Origin: Moorella sp. E308F
GTDB lineage: Bacteria > Bacillota > DSM-521 > Neomoorellales > Neomoorellaceae
Reading direction: 5' to 3'
DNA: 64,000 nt
Assembly: GCF_006538365.1 (NCBI RefSeq)
Contig: NZ_BJKN01000001.1
Coordinates: 799,639-863,638 of the forward strand
Positions 1-8,930 of this stretch are shown in pieces (position 1 is the first letter of the stretch; the number at the start of each line of letters is the position of its first letter). The position numbers and the translations under genes were made by a program. The notes under the pieces were generated by a model, which worked only from the letters and a program-made list of their open reading frames with translations, ran no database searches and was not told the origin of the DNA.

Positions 1-3
1 TCG

Positions 4-1074
4 ATGGGTATCAGCATCCGGGCTGAAGGACTGCGGGTCAGCAAGGGCGGGCGTGAGGTTCTGGCCGTTGATAACCTGGAAATCGGTCGGGGAGAGGTAT
101 GGGGCCTTATCGGCCCCAACGGTGCCGGTAAAAGCACCCTGCTCCAGGTCCTGGCCTTACTGGAAGAGCCGGATAGCGGCAGCATTTTCTTCGATGGGCA
201 AAAAATCGATTACCACCGGGCTCTCTCCTGGCGCCGGCAGTTGGCGGTGGTTTTCCAGGAGGCCTTGTTACTGGATACGACAGTCTTTAACAACGTAGCT
301 GTGGGCCTGCGTTTCCGGGGTATTCCCTGGCCGGTAGTAAAGGAGCGGGTTGAACGCTGGCTGGAAGTTCTCCGGATCAGCCACCTGGCCGGCCGGCCGG
401 CCAGGCGGCTTTCTGGCGGTGAAGCCCAGCGAGTCAGCCTGGCCAGGGCTTTTGCCCTGGAGCCGCGGGTCCTTTTCCTGGATGAACCCTTTGCCGCCCT
501 GGATGCTCCCACCAGGAGCGCCCTGCTGGAAGAACTCCACCTTATCCTGCGGCAGACGAGGATTACGGCCATTTTTGTTACCCACGATTTTACCGAGCTG
601 CCTTTCCTGGCGGACCGCGTGGCGGCCCTCCAGGGGGGGCGAATTGTCCAGAGCGGTAGCCCGGAAAATATTCTCCGACAGCCGGCCAGTGTGGAGCTGG
701 CAGCCTTTGTCGGCATTACCAACCTCCTGCCGGGTGAAGCGCGCTTAAACGGCAGCGGCCCCGTCCAGGTCCGCCTCCAAGGGGGGATGACCATCCTGGC
801 CGGTACGCGCGTGGGTGGGCGGGTGGTAGCCTGCCTGCGGCCGGAAGAAATAATTATTCAGGGTGTTAATGCTGCTGTGCCACTGGCTAACAACCTGCGG
901 GGGCGGATCAAGCACATTATACCCCAGGGGGGCCTGTATCGGATTGAACTCGACTGCGGCCTGCCTTTGGTGGCCCTGGCCGGGGCTTCCCAGCTGCGCC
1001 AGGGCTGCCTGCAGCCTGGAGGAGAAGTTCTGGCCACCTTCCCGCCGGAAGCCGTGCACCTGATTCCGGCGTAG
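4..1074 (+). CDS. ABC transporter ATP-binding protein, tungstate/molybdate type
   Basis: Cytoplasmic ATPase subunit of an import ABC transporter, most likely for tungstate or molybdate. Visible motifs: Walker A GPNGAGKST (residues 37-45), Q-loop Gln85, signature LSGGE (136-140), Walker B VLFLDEP (156-162) and the switch His194. The last ~120 residues form a TOBE-like regulatory domain of the sort found in ModC/WtpC/TupC ATPases. At 356 residues it has the usual length for an ATPase with one TOBE region. The permease and binding-protein genes are not downstream, so they would have to lie upstream, outside the window. Tungsten supply fits an acetogen with W-dependent formate dehydrogenase, but the metal is inferred; sulfate or another oxyanion is possible. 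Confidence 0.8.
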   Translation: MGISIRAEGLRVSKGGREVLAVDNLEIGRGEVWGLIGPNGAGKSTLLQVLALLEEPDSGSIFFDGQKIDYHRALSWRRQLAVVFQEALLLDTTVFNNVAVGLRFRGIPWPVVKERVERWLEVLRISHLAGRPARRLSGGEAQRVSLARAFALEPRVLFLDEPFAALDAPTRSALLEELHLILRQTRITAIFVTHDFTELPFLADRVAALQGGRIVQSGSPENILRQPASVELAAFVGITNLLPGEARLNGSGPVQVRLQGGMTILAGTRVGGRVVACLRPEEIIIQGVNAAVPLANNLRGRIKHIIPQGGLYRIELDCGLPLVALAGASQLRQGCLQPGGEVLATFPPEAVHLIPA

Positions 1075-1141
1075 TCGGCACTGCCGCATGTCATTGCCCC
1101 TTGACCCGCCGTACTTTATTGTAAGGAAACTGCAAATAAAT

Positions 1142-1257
1142 AAGACCCTTATGCCACTAACGCGGCACCAGCAGAAGGATGAAAATAACGGGCAGGCATT
1201 TGTTTGGAGCGAGCAAAAACAATGCTAGCCTGGAGCGAAGTTATTTTCAGGGTAGAA
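1142..1257 (+). repeat. Structured intergenic repeat, copy 1
   Basis: About 116 bp that recurs at 44852-44965 in the same orientation with roughly nine in ten positions identical. It folds as nested inverted repeats: ACCCT (1145-1149) with AGGGT (1249-1253), GAAAATAAC with GTTATTTTC, and an inner arm GGCAGGCATT with AATGCTAGCC. In this copy the inner arm carries one mismatch and one G.T pair; copy 2 pairs perfectly. The loop and 3' side each carry GGAGCGA. No coding potential is evident. It lies between the ABC ATPase gene and the response-regulator promoter. Function is unknown; it could be a MITE-like element or a structured RNA. Confidence 0.8.
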
Positions 1258-1329
1258 ATGCAGGTAGCGGGGAAACAGCGTCTTTTTTTGGCCTGACTGG
1301 TTGTTTACGAAGATTTGTTTTACTAACTC

Positions 1330-1359
1330 TTGCAGGCTTTTAATTAACTACGCTATAAT
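1330..1359 (+). promoter_or_regulatory. Candidate sigma-A promoter of the response regulator gene
   Basis: TTGCAG (1330-1335), an 18-bp spacer and a perfect TATAAT (1354-1359), just upstream of the start at 1383. The -35 matches consensus at only three positions. The remainder of 1075-1382 holds only the repeat. Confidence 0.5.
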
Positions 1360-1382
1360 AGGCGCGAAAGGCGGTGAGGGCA

Positions 1383-2063
1383 GTGCCCAAGGTGCTGATT
1401 GTTGATGATGAACCGGCGATCCTGGAGCTGGTATCCTTTAACCTGCAACAGGCGGGTTTTACTACCGTCACGGCCAGTGACGGAGCGGAGGCCCTGCAAA
1501 AGGCGGCCAAGGAAAAGCCGGATCTTATTATTTTAGATGTAATGTTACCTAAAGTGGACGGCTTTGAAGTCTGCCGCAGCCTGAGGGCCAGGGGCAATAC
1601 CCCCATCCTTATGCTTACAGCCCGCCGGGAAGAGATAGATCGGGTCCTGGGGCTGGAACTGGGAGCCGATGATTACCTCACCAAGCCCTTCAGTCCCCGG
1701 GAGCTGGTGGCCCGGGTACGCGCTATATTGCGACGGGCGGCAGAAAACATGCGCCAGCCGGACGAAATCATCACCATCGGTGATGTGGTGATTAACCCGG
1801 CCAGCCATGTGGTCACGGTAAAGGGTAAACCCGTAGATTTGACCCTGAAGGAGTACCAGCTCCTGCACCTGCTGGCGGAAAACCGAGGGCGGGTTTTCAG
1901 CCGGGAAGCACTGCTGGAACGCCTCTGGGAAGGTGAATATTACGGCGATACACGTACCATCGATGTTCATATCCGCCATTTGCGGGAAAAAATAGAAGAA
2001 AACCCCAGCAACCCGCAATACATTCTTACCGTCCGGGGTGTGGGGTATAAATTTCGCGATTAA
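1383..2063 (+). CDS. OmpR/PhoB-family response regulator
   Basis: Two-component response regulator of 226 residues. The N-terminal receiver domain (about 1-115) has the acidic pair Asp8/Asp9, phospho-acceptor Asp52 (LILDVMLP context), Thr79 and Lys101. The C-terminal half is a winged-helix OmpR DNA-binding domain (about 128-224). GTG at 1383 is chosen as start because a strong site, AAAGGCGGTGAGG (1367-1379), precedes it; an earlier in-frame GTG at 1374 lies inside that site. No histidine kinase is adjacent: the next gene is convergent comFB. It is therefore an orphan within this window and its target genes cannot be read from context. Confidence 0.9.
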   Translation: MPKVLIVDDEPAILELVSFNLQQAGFTTVTASDGAEALQKAAKEKPDLIILDVMLPKVDGFEVCRSLRARGNTPILMLTARREEIDRVLGLELGADDYLTKPFSPRELVARVRAILRRAAENMRQPDEIITIGDVVINPASHVVTVKGKPVDLTLKEYQLLHLLAENRGRVFSREALLERLWEGEYYGDTRTIDVHIRHLREKIEENPSNPQYILTVRGVGYKFRD

Positions 2064-2345
2064 TTAGCGGTCGTGTCGGGGAGCTTCTTTGACCTTCATT
2101 GTTGCCTGGGTAAGGGCGCGGTAAATATCGGCCCGGTGCTGGGCTTCCAGCATGGCCAGTTTGGAGTAAATTGCGCCTTTTTCCCGGACTGCATAACGGG
2201 GCGGCAACTGGTTTAAAGCCAGGGCTACTATATCGAGACGACAGGTGTCACAGCGGCAGGCTTGAGGCTCTTGGTCCAGGACCTGGTCCAGCAGCTCCCA
2301 TACACAGTCCTCCATATAGTTCTTTAAAAAGAGTTCTTTGGCCAT
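2064..2345 (-). CDS. ComFB family protein
   Basis: A 93-residue protein resembling the late-competence ComFB family. It has a cysteine cluster, CRCDTC, at residues 30-35 and a conserved helical region around MEDCVWELLD. In Bacillus the comFB product lies in the comF operon, but its role is not understood. ATG at 2345 is preferred over an upstream TTG at 2375 because AAAGGTGG lies about 12 nt before it. The gene is convergent with the response regulator and directly abuts its stop codon. It stands alone, without comFA or comFC nearby, so a competence role is not supported by context. Confidence 0.7.
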   Translation of the reverse strand: MAKELFLKNYMEDCVWELLDQVLDQEPQACRCDTCRLDIVALALNQLPPRYAVREKGAIYSKLAMLEAQHRADIYRALTQATMKVKEAPRHDR

Positions 2346-2595
2346 TGGCTTCTCTTTCCACCTTTCAACCGGCAATTATGTTTTTGCTTTTAGCCTAAAT
2401 AATATTCGCCTTAACCATTTTCCTTCCTTCTTTTCCCCTGGATTTAAATATTAAAATAACGCGACTATTACTGGTATACCTACTTGCCCCTCTGGTGAGA
2501 ATAGCTGTAGTCCTCAAAAGAGGAATTAGCGTTGCAATGCCTAATAATACCTAATAATTACTTGGCAAAAAATTTAATTAAGGAGATGCCTTTTT

Positions 2596-3453
2596 TTGGA
2601 TGCCCTGAAAGTGCGGGCTTATGGTAAAATAAATCTGACCCTAAAGGTCCTTGACCGCCGGCCGGACGGTTTCCATAACTTAAGCACCATTTTTCAGGTT
2701 ATTGCCCTGCAGGATACCCTGACCTTCAGCCGGTGCCCTGAGGGTATTAACCTTGAAGTTAAGGGGGCACCTCTTCCGGCCGGTCCCGACAACCTGGTTT
2801 ACCGGGCAGCCGCCTTACTTCAACAGCGGTATGGTTTTCCGGGTGTGCGCATTACCCTCACTAAAAGGATTCCCCTGGCGGCTGGCCTGGCCGGGGGCAG
2901 TAGCGATGCGGCGGCGACGTTACTGGGGCTTAATTACCTGTATAATCTGGGTCTGACACCCGGGCAGTTAGCCCGGGAAGGGGCCAGGCTCGGGTCGGAT
3001 GTACCTTTTTGCGTCCTGGGAGGCACGGCCCTGGGCCGGGGCCGGGGGGAGGAATTATATCTTTTACCGCCGGCTCCCAGGCTCTGGCTGGTACTGGTGA
3101 AACCTCCCTTTGGCGTCAGCACGGCAGCTGTATATCAGGGCTGGGATGCCGCCCCCTCCCGGCAGAACCCGGAACCCCCTGATGAGGAAAAGGCTCTGGC
3201 GGCCTTAAGGGCTGGTGACCGGGAGCAGCTTGTAAGGGCGCTGGGCAATGACCTGGAGATAGTGACCTGCCGGCTGTACCCGGAGGTGATGGCCATTAAA
3301 TTAAGCCTTGTGGCCGCCGGGGCGGAACGGGCTGTCTTGTGCGGCAGCGGCCCTACGGTCTTCGGGGTGGCTCCCGACCGGGAGACGGCCATTAACATTG
3401 CTTCCCGGCTGCGGCAAACTTACCCGGAGACAATAGTAACCTGCACTTTATAG
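2596..3453 (+). CDS. ispE: 4-diphosphocytidyl-2-C-methyl-D-erythritol kinase
   Basis: Phosphorylates the 2-hydroxyl of CDP-methylerythritol with ATP in the non-mevalonate isoprenoid pathway; cytoplasmic. The GHMP-kinase glycine-rich motif PLAAGLAGGSSDAAAT is at residues 93-108, the N-terminal substrate-binding AYGKINLTL at 8-16, and a C-terminal GHMP motif CGSGPTVFG is present. The length of 285 residues is typical. The start is TTG at 2596 behind AAGGAGATG (2580-2588). It begins a co-directional run with the GntR regulator and the nucleotidyltransferase, in an arrangement familiar from Firmicutes where ispE lies upstream of glmU and prs. Confidence 0.95.
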   Translation: MDALKVRAYGKINLTLKVLDRRPDGFHNLSTIFQVIALQDTLTFSRCPEGINLEVKGAPLPAGPDNLVYRAAALLQQRYGFPGVRITLTKRIPLAAGLAGGSSDAAATLLGLNYLYNLGLTPGQLAREGARLGSDVPFCVLGGTALGRGRGEELYLLPPAPRLWLVLVKPPFGVSTAAVYQGWDAAPSRQNPEPPDEEKALAALRAGDREQLVRALGNDLEIVTCRLYPEVMAIKLSLVAAGAERAVLCGSGPTVFGVAPDRETAINIASRLRQTYPETIVTCTL

Positions 3454-3560
3454 GAGGGGCCGCTTGAATGAGCTGAGGGCAGAGGCGCTCTGCCATGGTT
3501 CTGGACGAAGTTTTGCGAGGGGGGGTATATTTGGTAAACGGCTATGACAAAGGTGGTACA

Positions 3561-4271
3561 ATGAAGAATCTCCTCAACGGGAAACTGGAAAACTATAAAC
3601 CCTTACGGGAAATAGTGTTTGAGGCTTTACGGGAAGCCATTATCAACGGCCAGCTAAAAGCCGGCGAAAGGCTTATGGAAGTCCAGCTGGCGGAAGAAAT
3701 GGGTGTCAGCCGGACTCCTGTCAGGGAAGCAATTCGCAAGCTGGAGCTGGAAGGTTTCGTCGTCATGGTCCCCCGCAAGGGAGCTTATGTGGCCGACCTT
3801 TCTACCAAGGATATTGCCGATGTTTTTGAGATTCGTTCCGCCCTAGAGGCCCTGGCCGCCGCTCTGGCCTGCGAACGTATTACGGAAGAAGAGTTGGAAG
3901 AACTGGAACGCCTGTTAATAAAAGTAGCTGATTGTGTAGCGGCCGAGGACCTGGAGGCCCTCATTGTGGTTGACACCCAGTTCCATGATGTCCTGTACCG
4001 GGCCAGCCGTAATGACCGCCTGGTACAAATTATCAATAACCTGCGGGAACAAATCCAGCGTTTCCGTACCACCTCCCTGGGAACGCCGGGCCGGATGCGG
4101 GAAACCCTGGAAGAACATAAACAACTGGTGGAAGCTATTACCGCCCGCAACGTGGAACTTGCCAGGCGCCTAGCCCAGGAACACATCGAAAATGCCGAGA
4201 ATCGGATGATGGAGGCCATCCGGGAAGAAATGCGTGCCAGCAGCAGCCCTAAAAATAAAAGAGGGGGTTAA
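3561..4271 (+). CDS. GntR-family transcriptional regulator, FCD type
   Basis: DNA-binding regulator of 236 residues. An N-terminal GntR winged helix-turn-helix spans about 13-75 (LAEEMGVSRTPVREAIRKLE). An all-helical FCD ligand-binding domain spans about 84-220, with the Asp and His residues that usually bind a metal-assisted carboxylate effector. ATG at 3561 is chosen because AAAGGTGG sits immediately upstream; the reading frame is open further upstream without a better site. FCD regulators typically sense small organic acids. The adjacent genes (ispE, the nucleotidyltransferase, glmU) do not identify the ligand. Confidence 0.88.
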   Translation: MKNLLNGKLENYKPLREIVFEALREAIINGQLKAGERLMEVQLAEEMGVSRTPVREAIRKLELEGFVVMVPRKGAYVADLSTKDIADVFEIRSALEALAAALACERITEEELEELERLLIKVADCVAAEDLEALIVVDTQFHDVLYRASRNDRLVQIINNLREQIQRFRTTSLGTPGRMRETLEEHKQLVEAITARNVELARRLAQEHIENAENRMMEAIREEMRASSSPKNKRGG

Positions 4272-4274
4272 AGG

Positions 4275-5018
4275 TTGGAGGTAGATGCTGTTATCCTCGC
4301 CGGGGATCAAGAAGGCCGGTCCCTGTTACCTGTTGGTTCTCGGCCCATAATTGCCTGGGTGGTGGAAGCTCTCCTGGCTTCGGGCCGCATCCGCAGACTG
4401 GTAGTTGCCGGTCCGCCGGAACTTGCTTCGGCCCTCCCTCCTGATGTTACCCTTGTCCCTGCGGGGCGGACGGCTGTAGACAGCGCCTTGAACGGGGCGG
4501 CAGCCTTTCCGGAAGCCGAATGGCTGCTTCTGGTTACTGCCGATATTCCCTTGCTGAAGCCCGAGGCAGTCAGGGACTTCCTGGACCGTTGCCGGGAACG
4601 GCCGGCCGATTTTTATTACCCCATCGTCAGCCGGGAATGCAATGAGGCCAGCTACCCCGGGGTAGAGCGCACCTATGTCCGCCTGCGCGATGGAACTTTC
4701 ACCGGCGGCAATATGGTTTTAATTAAGACCTCGGCCTTACTTACCTGTGCCCGCCGGGGCCGGGAACTGGTAAGATTGCGCAAGAGCCCCCTGGCTTTAA
4801 GCCGGCTGATAGGTCTTAAGTTTATAGTAAAGTTTTTAACGCACCGCTTAACCATTGCCGAGGCAGAAAAGCATTTCTCCCGCCTGCTGGGAGCCCGGGG
4901 GGTAGGGATAATCTCCCCGTATCCCGAAATCGGTATTGACGTTGATAAGGAAAGCGACCTGGAACTCGCCAGGAGGGTTTTAGGCAGTAGGCCGAAGGAG
5001 TTTTTCGTAGAGGGCTAA
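4275..5018 (+). CDS. MobA-like nucleotidyltransferase family protein
   Basis: A 247-residue protein with a Rossmann-type nucleotidyltransferase fold. The opening VDAVILAGDQEGRSLLPVGS corresponds to the GlmU/MobA-like nucleotide-binding loop but lacks the usual GxGxRM pattern, and LLVTADIPLL supplies the metal-binding Asp. The C-terminal part (about 125-245) is specific to this Firmicutes family. TTG at 4275 follows a GAGGGGG site that overlaps the end of the GntR gene, with only three bases between the genes, suggesting translational coupling. The substrate is unknown; proximity to glmU hints at sugar nucleotide metabolism. Confidence 0.7.
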   Translation: MEVDAVILAGDQEGRSLLPVGSRPIIAWVVEALLASGRIRRLVVAGPPELASALPPDVTLVPAGRTAVDSALNGAAAFPEAEWLLLVTADIPLLKPEAVRDFLDRCRERPADFYYPIVSRECNEASYPGVERTYVRLRDGTFTGGNMVLIKTSALLTCARRGRELVRLRKSPLALSRLIGLKFIVKFLTHRLTIAEAEKHFSRLLGARGVGIISPYPEIGIDVDKESDLELARRVLGSRPKEFFVEG

Positions 5019-5035
5019 CGTCTCCCCCTACGAAA
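5003..5035 (+). other. Stem-loop across the nucleotidyltransferase stop codon
   Basis: TTTCGTAG (5003-5010) pairs with CTACGAAA (5028-5035), extended by GGG/CCC after one mismatch. There is no U-tract, so it is more likely an mRNA 3'-end structure than a terminator. Confidence 0.5.
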
Positions 5036-5123
5036 CAATGAAAATTTATTGGGTGTTATGATGGGGACATATCCCTACCAGAAGGCACCGTTTTTGGCAG
5101 AACCCTGATTTGGAGGAGATCCA

Positions 5124-6506
5124 ATGGCCGAAACAGTTGCCGTTATCCTGGCCGCCGGCCAGGGGAAACGGATGCATTCCCGGCTGCCCAAGGTGCTCCA
5201 TCGTGTAGCCGGGCGCAGTCTTTTAGAACACGTCCTGGCGGCAACCAGGGAAGCCGGCATCGAGGATAACATCATCGTCATAGGCCATGGGGCCGGGGAA
5301 GTCAAAGCAGCCCTGGGAACGGAGCAGAAATACGCCTTCCAGGAGCAGCAACTGGGCACCGGCCATGCCCTGGCCCAGGCCCGGGAGGCTGCAGGGGAAG
5401 CTGCTACTATTCTGGTCCTATGTGGCGATACCCCCCTGATCAGGCCGGCTACTTTAACCGGGCTGTTACAGCAGCACCGGGATACGGGAGCCGCTGTTAC
5501 AATCCTATCGGCCAGGATTGCCGATCCCACCGGCTACGGCCGCATTATCCGCGACGGGCAGGGGCGGGTCAAGGGTATAGTCGAAGAAAGGGATGCCACC
5601 CCGGCCGAGAAGGCGATTAATGAAATCAATACCGGTATTTATTGTTTTGCTGCCGCCTTTCTCTGGCCGGCCTTGACCCGGTTAAAACCTGATAACGACC
5701 AGGGTGAATATTACCTTACCGACGCCGTGGCCCTTGCCGTAAGCCAGGGACTCCGGGTCGAGACGCTTGTTGCCGGGGACGCCGAGGAGGTCCTGGGGGT
5801 CAATGACCGCGCCCAGCTAGCAGCAGCCGGGGCCGTTTGGCGGCGCCGGATCAATGCCGCCCATATGCAGAGCGGAGTAACTATCATCGATCCGGAAACG
5901 ACTTATATAGACGTCACGGTAACCATTGGCCGGGACACAATTATTTATCCGGGTACCTTCCTTGAGGGGAATACTATTATTGGTGCCGGATGCTGCCTGG
6001 GCCCCGGTACTACCATTCGGGACAGCCAGGTAGGTGATGGTAGTACCATAATCCACGCCCTAGTCCTGGAAAGCACTATTGGCCCGGGCTGCCAGATAGG
6101 CCCTTTTGCTTATTTGCGGCCGGGGACTATCCTGGAAGCAGGCGTTAAGGTGGGAGACTTTGTCGAAATTAAAGCTACGCGGGTTGGCCGGGGTTCCAAG
6201 GTGCCGCACCTGACTTACCTGGGTGATGCTACCGTGGGTAGGGAGGTAAATATAGGCGCCGGGACCATTACCTGCAATTACGACGGCCGGCAAAAGTGGC
6301 CGACGATTATTGAAGACGGGGCTTTCATTGGCAGTAATACCAACCTGGTTGCCCCCGTCAGGGTAGGGGCCGGGGCCCTGATAGGTGCCGGCTCTACCAT
6401 TACCGAAGATGTACCGGCCGGGTCCCTGGCCCTGGCCCGGGAAAAGCAGGTTAATTTACCCTCCAGGGGTAAAAAAGGCGAAGAAAAAAGGCAGGAAAAA
6501 AGTTAA
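5124..6506 (+). CDS. glmU: Bifunctional UDP-N-acetylglucosamine pyrophosphorylase / glucosamine-1-phosphate N-acetyltransferase
   Basis: Acetylates glucosamine-1-phosphate and then transfers UMP to give UDP-GlcNAc, the precursor of peptidoglycan and teichoic acids. The pyrophosphorylase half (about 1-230) opens with [12 protein letters not shown] (8-19) and has LCGDTPL. The acetyltransferase half (about 250-450) is a left-handed beta helix of isoleucine/valine-rich hexapeptides ending in [13 protein letters not shown]. Its 460 residues match the family. GGAGGAG precedes the ATG. The C-terminus is a short Lys/Glu-rich tail encoded by an A-rich stretch with repeated AAAAAAGGC units (about 6470-6515). 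prs follows, as in many Firmicutes. Confidence 0.97.
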   Translation: MAETVAVILAAGQGKRMHSRLPKVLHRVAGRSLLEHVLAATREAGIEDNIIVIGHGAGEVKAALGTEQKYAFQEQQLGTGHALAQAREAAGEAATILVLCGDTPLIRPATLTGLLQQHRDTGAAVTILSARIADPTGYGRIIRDGQGRVKGIVEERDATPAEKAINEINTGIYCFAAAFLWPALTRLKPDNDQGEYYLTDAVALAVSQGLRVETLVAGDAEEVLGVNDRAQLAAAGAVWRRRINAAHMQSGVTIIDPETTYIDVTVTIGRDTIIYPGTFLEGNTIIGAGCCLGPGTTIRDSQVGDGSTIIHALVLESTIGPGCQIGPFAYLRPGTILEAGVKVGDFVEIKATRVGRGSKVPHLTYLGDATVGREVNIGAGTITCNYDGRQKWPTIIEDGAFIGSNTNLVAPVRVGAGALIGAGSTITEDVPAGSLALAREKQVNLPSRGKKGEEKRQEKS

Positions 6507-6569
6507 AAAAGGCGAAGTAAATACAGCGTTAAACCTTTCCCCTGGAACCTGGAGGTTATTAAAAAGAAA

Positions 6570-7517
6570 ATGGAAACAGAGAGCGCACGTTTAAAAATCT
6601 TTAGCGGCAATGCCAACCCCGAGCTGGCCCGGGAGATTGGCGCCTACCTGGGCGTACCTCTGGGCGCGGCCAAGGTTAGCCGTTTCAGCGATGGTGAAAT
6701 CAGTATCGCTATCGATGAGAGCGTTCGGGGCGAGGATGTCTTTGTCATCCAGCCCACCTGTGAGCCCGTCAATGATAACCTGATGGAACTTTTAATCTTG
6801 ATTGATGCTTTGCGGCGTGCTTCAGCCTGGCGCATTACAGCGGTGGTACCTTATTATGGCTATGCCCGCCAGGAACGCAAGACCCGGGCCCGGGACCCCA
6901 TCTCGGCCAAGCTGGTAGCCAATTTGATTACTGCTGCCGGTGCCGACCGGGTACTGACCATGGACCTCCATGCGGCGGCCATCCAGGGTTTCTTTGACAT
7001 CCCGGTTGACCACCTGACGGCAGTACCAATACTTGCCGATTATTTCAACAGTAAGGGCTTTGACCGGGCTATAGTCGTCTCTCCGGACCTGGGAGGGGTG
7101 ACCCGGGCGCGAAATTTTGCCGAACGCATCGGAGCCGAAATTGCCATTATCGACAAGCGGCGTCCGGCACCCAATGTGGCTGAGATTATGAATCTCATCG
7201 GTGATGTTAAAAATAAAACGGTCATCATGATCGATGACCTCATCGATACGGCGGGGACCATTTGCCAGGGGGCCGGGGCTTTAATGGAGCACGGCGCCAG
7301 GGCTGTGTACGCCTGCTGTACCCACCCTGTACTTTCCGGGCCGGCCCTGGAACGCCTGGCCGCAGCACCGCTGCAGGAAGTAGTCGTTTGCAATACCATT
7401 CCCGTACCGGAAAGCAAGGAAATGGCCCGGCTGCGGCGCCTTTCAGTAGCCCCCCTCCTGGGCGAAGCCATTATCCGCATCCACAAGGACCTGTCCGTCA
7501 GTAAACTTTTCGATTAG
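6570..7517 (+). CDS. prs: Ribose-phosphate pyrophosphokinase
   Basis: Makes PRPP from ribose 5-phosphate and ATP for purine, pyrimidine, histidine and NAD synthesis. Visible motifs: the metal-binding [11 protein letters not shown] (132-142) and the PRPP-binding loop [10 protein letters not shown] (221-230). The length of 315 residues is standard for class I enzymes. The nearest Shine-Dalgarno, GGAGG at 6551-6555, lies 14 nt before the ATG, which is long; an ATT codon at 6558 is too close to be a better start. The gene ends four bases into the convergent PRC-barrel gene. Confidence 0.97.
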   Translation: METESARLKIFSGNANPELAREIGAYLGVPLGAAKVSRFSDGEISIAIDESVRGEDVFVIQPTCEPVNDNLMELLILIDALRRASAWRITAVVPYYGYARQERKTRARDPISAKLVANLITAAGADRVLTMDLHAAAIQGFFDIPVDHLTAVPILADYFNSKGFDRAIVVSPDLGGVTRARNFAERIGAEIAIIDKRRPAPNVAEIMNLIGDVKNKTVIMIDDLIDTAGTICQGAGALMEHGARAVYACCTHPVLSGPALERLAAAPLQEVVVCNTIPVPESKEMARLRRLSVAPLLGEAIIRIHKDLSVSKLFD

Positions 7518-8176
7518 TTCCTATCCTCGGGGGGCGGATCGCCGTTTTTTTTGCGGCTAAAGGGCAGGCGTTGGCGGTAACGGTTAAAGACCTCCGCTGC
7601 CCGGCGGGTAACCCCGCAGGCGTCCTGGAAAACTTTGGCGGCACCGGCGGAGGTTTCCTGCCATTTGACGTTTAACAGGCCCCCGGGTTTCTGGAGGAAT
7701 TCTTCGGCCCCTGCCCTGGCTATCAGGGCGTCGCGACCGCAGGTGATGATTTGAGTGGTTTCGAGGCTCCTGGTTCCATGGAGGAGGCCGCTTTTAATAT
7801 CCAGGTAATAAATCTTGCCGTCCTGGGGGTCGAAACGAAAGTCATCTACGGTACCCATGACGGTACCATCCTCTGTAATAACCCTGGCACCCAGCAGGGG
7901 GAGGGGATGTTTGGCCAGGACTTCCAGTTCTGGCAGGGAACTTAATTTCACTACGGCACTGGCCTGGTCTACGGTGACGGCATGGTTACCGACGCTTTTA
8001 ACATGGCTATAAGGGATTACCGGTTGCTCCTTGAACCATCCTTTACGGTCAACAGTGAAAGCAGCAATGATCATTTTTTGCTGGTCAATTAAGAGGCGCT
8101 TGATGCGCCCCAGCTGGTGGCCGTCGGCCAGGCTGACTACGGGCATACCCATGAGCTTCTTGCTGGTATAAAACAT
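7514..8176 (-). CDS. PRC-barrel domain protein
   Basis: A 220-residue protein with two PRC-barrel repeats. The first (about 1-75) begins [18 protein letters not shown] and the second (about 80-160) contains [19 protein letters not shown] basic tail follows and the protein appears cytoplasmic. PRC-barrels occur in photosynthetic reaction centres and the RNA-processing protein RimM, and stand-alone versions in Firmicutes are linked by annotation to sporulation or membrane association, without a known reaction. The start at 8176 is preferred because GGAGGTGAG directly precedes it and the upstream GTG lies inside that site. It is convergent with prs. Confidence 0.8.
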   Translation of the reverse strand: MFYTSKKLMGMPVVSLADGHQLGRIKRLLIDQQKMIIAAFTVDRKGWFKEQPVIPYSHVKSVGNHAVTVDQASAVVKLSSLPELEVLAKHPLPLLGARVITEDGTVMGTVDDFRFDPQDGKIYYLDIKSGLLHGTRSLETTQIITCGRDALIARAGAEEFLQKPGGLLNVKWQETSAGAAKVFQDACGVTRRAAEVFNRYRQRLPFSRKKNGDPPPEDRN

Positions 8177-8275
8177 CCTTCTCACCTCCCGGCTTATAAC
8201 ATGCTTATTCAGCCGGCAGGGGGTTTATGCTGTTTCCAGGTAGGCTAAACTTAAATACTGAAAGGAGTTGGGAAT

Positions 8276-8896
8276 ATGCAAACCCAGACACTGTTTGTAG
8301 AAGTGCGGCCTGACACTGGTAAACAGACGGCCAGGCGTTTACGCCGGCAGGGTAAATTACCTGGGGTTATTTATGGGAAAAAAGCCGGTAATATACCTCT
8401 GGCCATTCCCCTGAAAGAGCTGGAACGGCTTCTCGCCCGGGAAGGGGAAAATGCTTTACTGAAGGTAATCGTCACCGGGAACGGGAAAGAAAAAGAATTT
8501 GCCGCGGTAATCAGGGAGGTTCAGCGTCACCCCATCAAAGGTGTAATTACCCATGCGGACCTTTACCAGATCTCCCTGGATGAAAAAATCAGGGCTACTG
8601 TACCGGTCATCCTGGAAGGGGAAGCTAAAGGTGTGGAACAAGGCGGTATCCTCCAGTACGGCTTGCGGGAGGTAGAGGTTGAGGGCCTGCCCGCCGACCT
8701 GCCGGAGGTTATAACTATTAGTAACCTTGGCGTGGGAGAACACCTGGAGGTGGCTGACATTAAAGCACCGCCGGGGGTAAAAATTCTTTCCGAACCGGAT
8801 GCCGTAATTGCCACGGTGGTAAGTACCCGGGCCGTGGAAGCTGAAGAAGGCGCTGGAGCGCCGGTGGGAGAAGGAGAAACACCGGTAGCGGAATAA
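8276..8896 (+). CDS. rplY: 50S ribosomal protein L25 / general stress protein Ctc
   Basis: A 5S rRNA-binding ribosomal protein of the long Ctc type, 206 residues. The N-terminal L25 domain (about 1-92) includes TARRLRRQGKLPGVIYG. The C-terminal TL5-like beta domain (about 100-190) includes GVEQGGILQYGLREVEVEGLP. A short acidic tail follows. An AAAGGAG site precedes the ATG. pth follows within a few bases, the conserved ctc-pth-mfd-spoVT order known from Bacillus. In Bacillus ctc is stress-induced; no stress promoter was recognised here. Confidence 0.95.
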   Translation: MQTQTLFVEVRPDTGKQTARRLRRQGKLPGVIYGKKAGNIPLAIPLKELERLLAREGENALLKVIVTGNGKEKEFAAVIREVQRHPIKGVITHADLYQISLDEKIRATVPVILEGEAKGVEQGGILQYGLREVEVEGLPADLPEVITISNLGVGEHLEVADIKAPPGVKILSEPDAVIATVVSTRAVEAEEGAGAPVGEGETPVAE

Positions 8897-8930
8897 GCCG
8901 GTGAAGACAACTGGAGTTGGGGGCGCTAAT

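Noticed and set aside
2540-2559. Tandem 10-bp repeat CCTAATAAT(A/T) before ispE as a regulatory array
   Set aside because: Only two units in an AT-rich region, without symmetry; likely chance.
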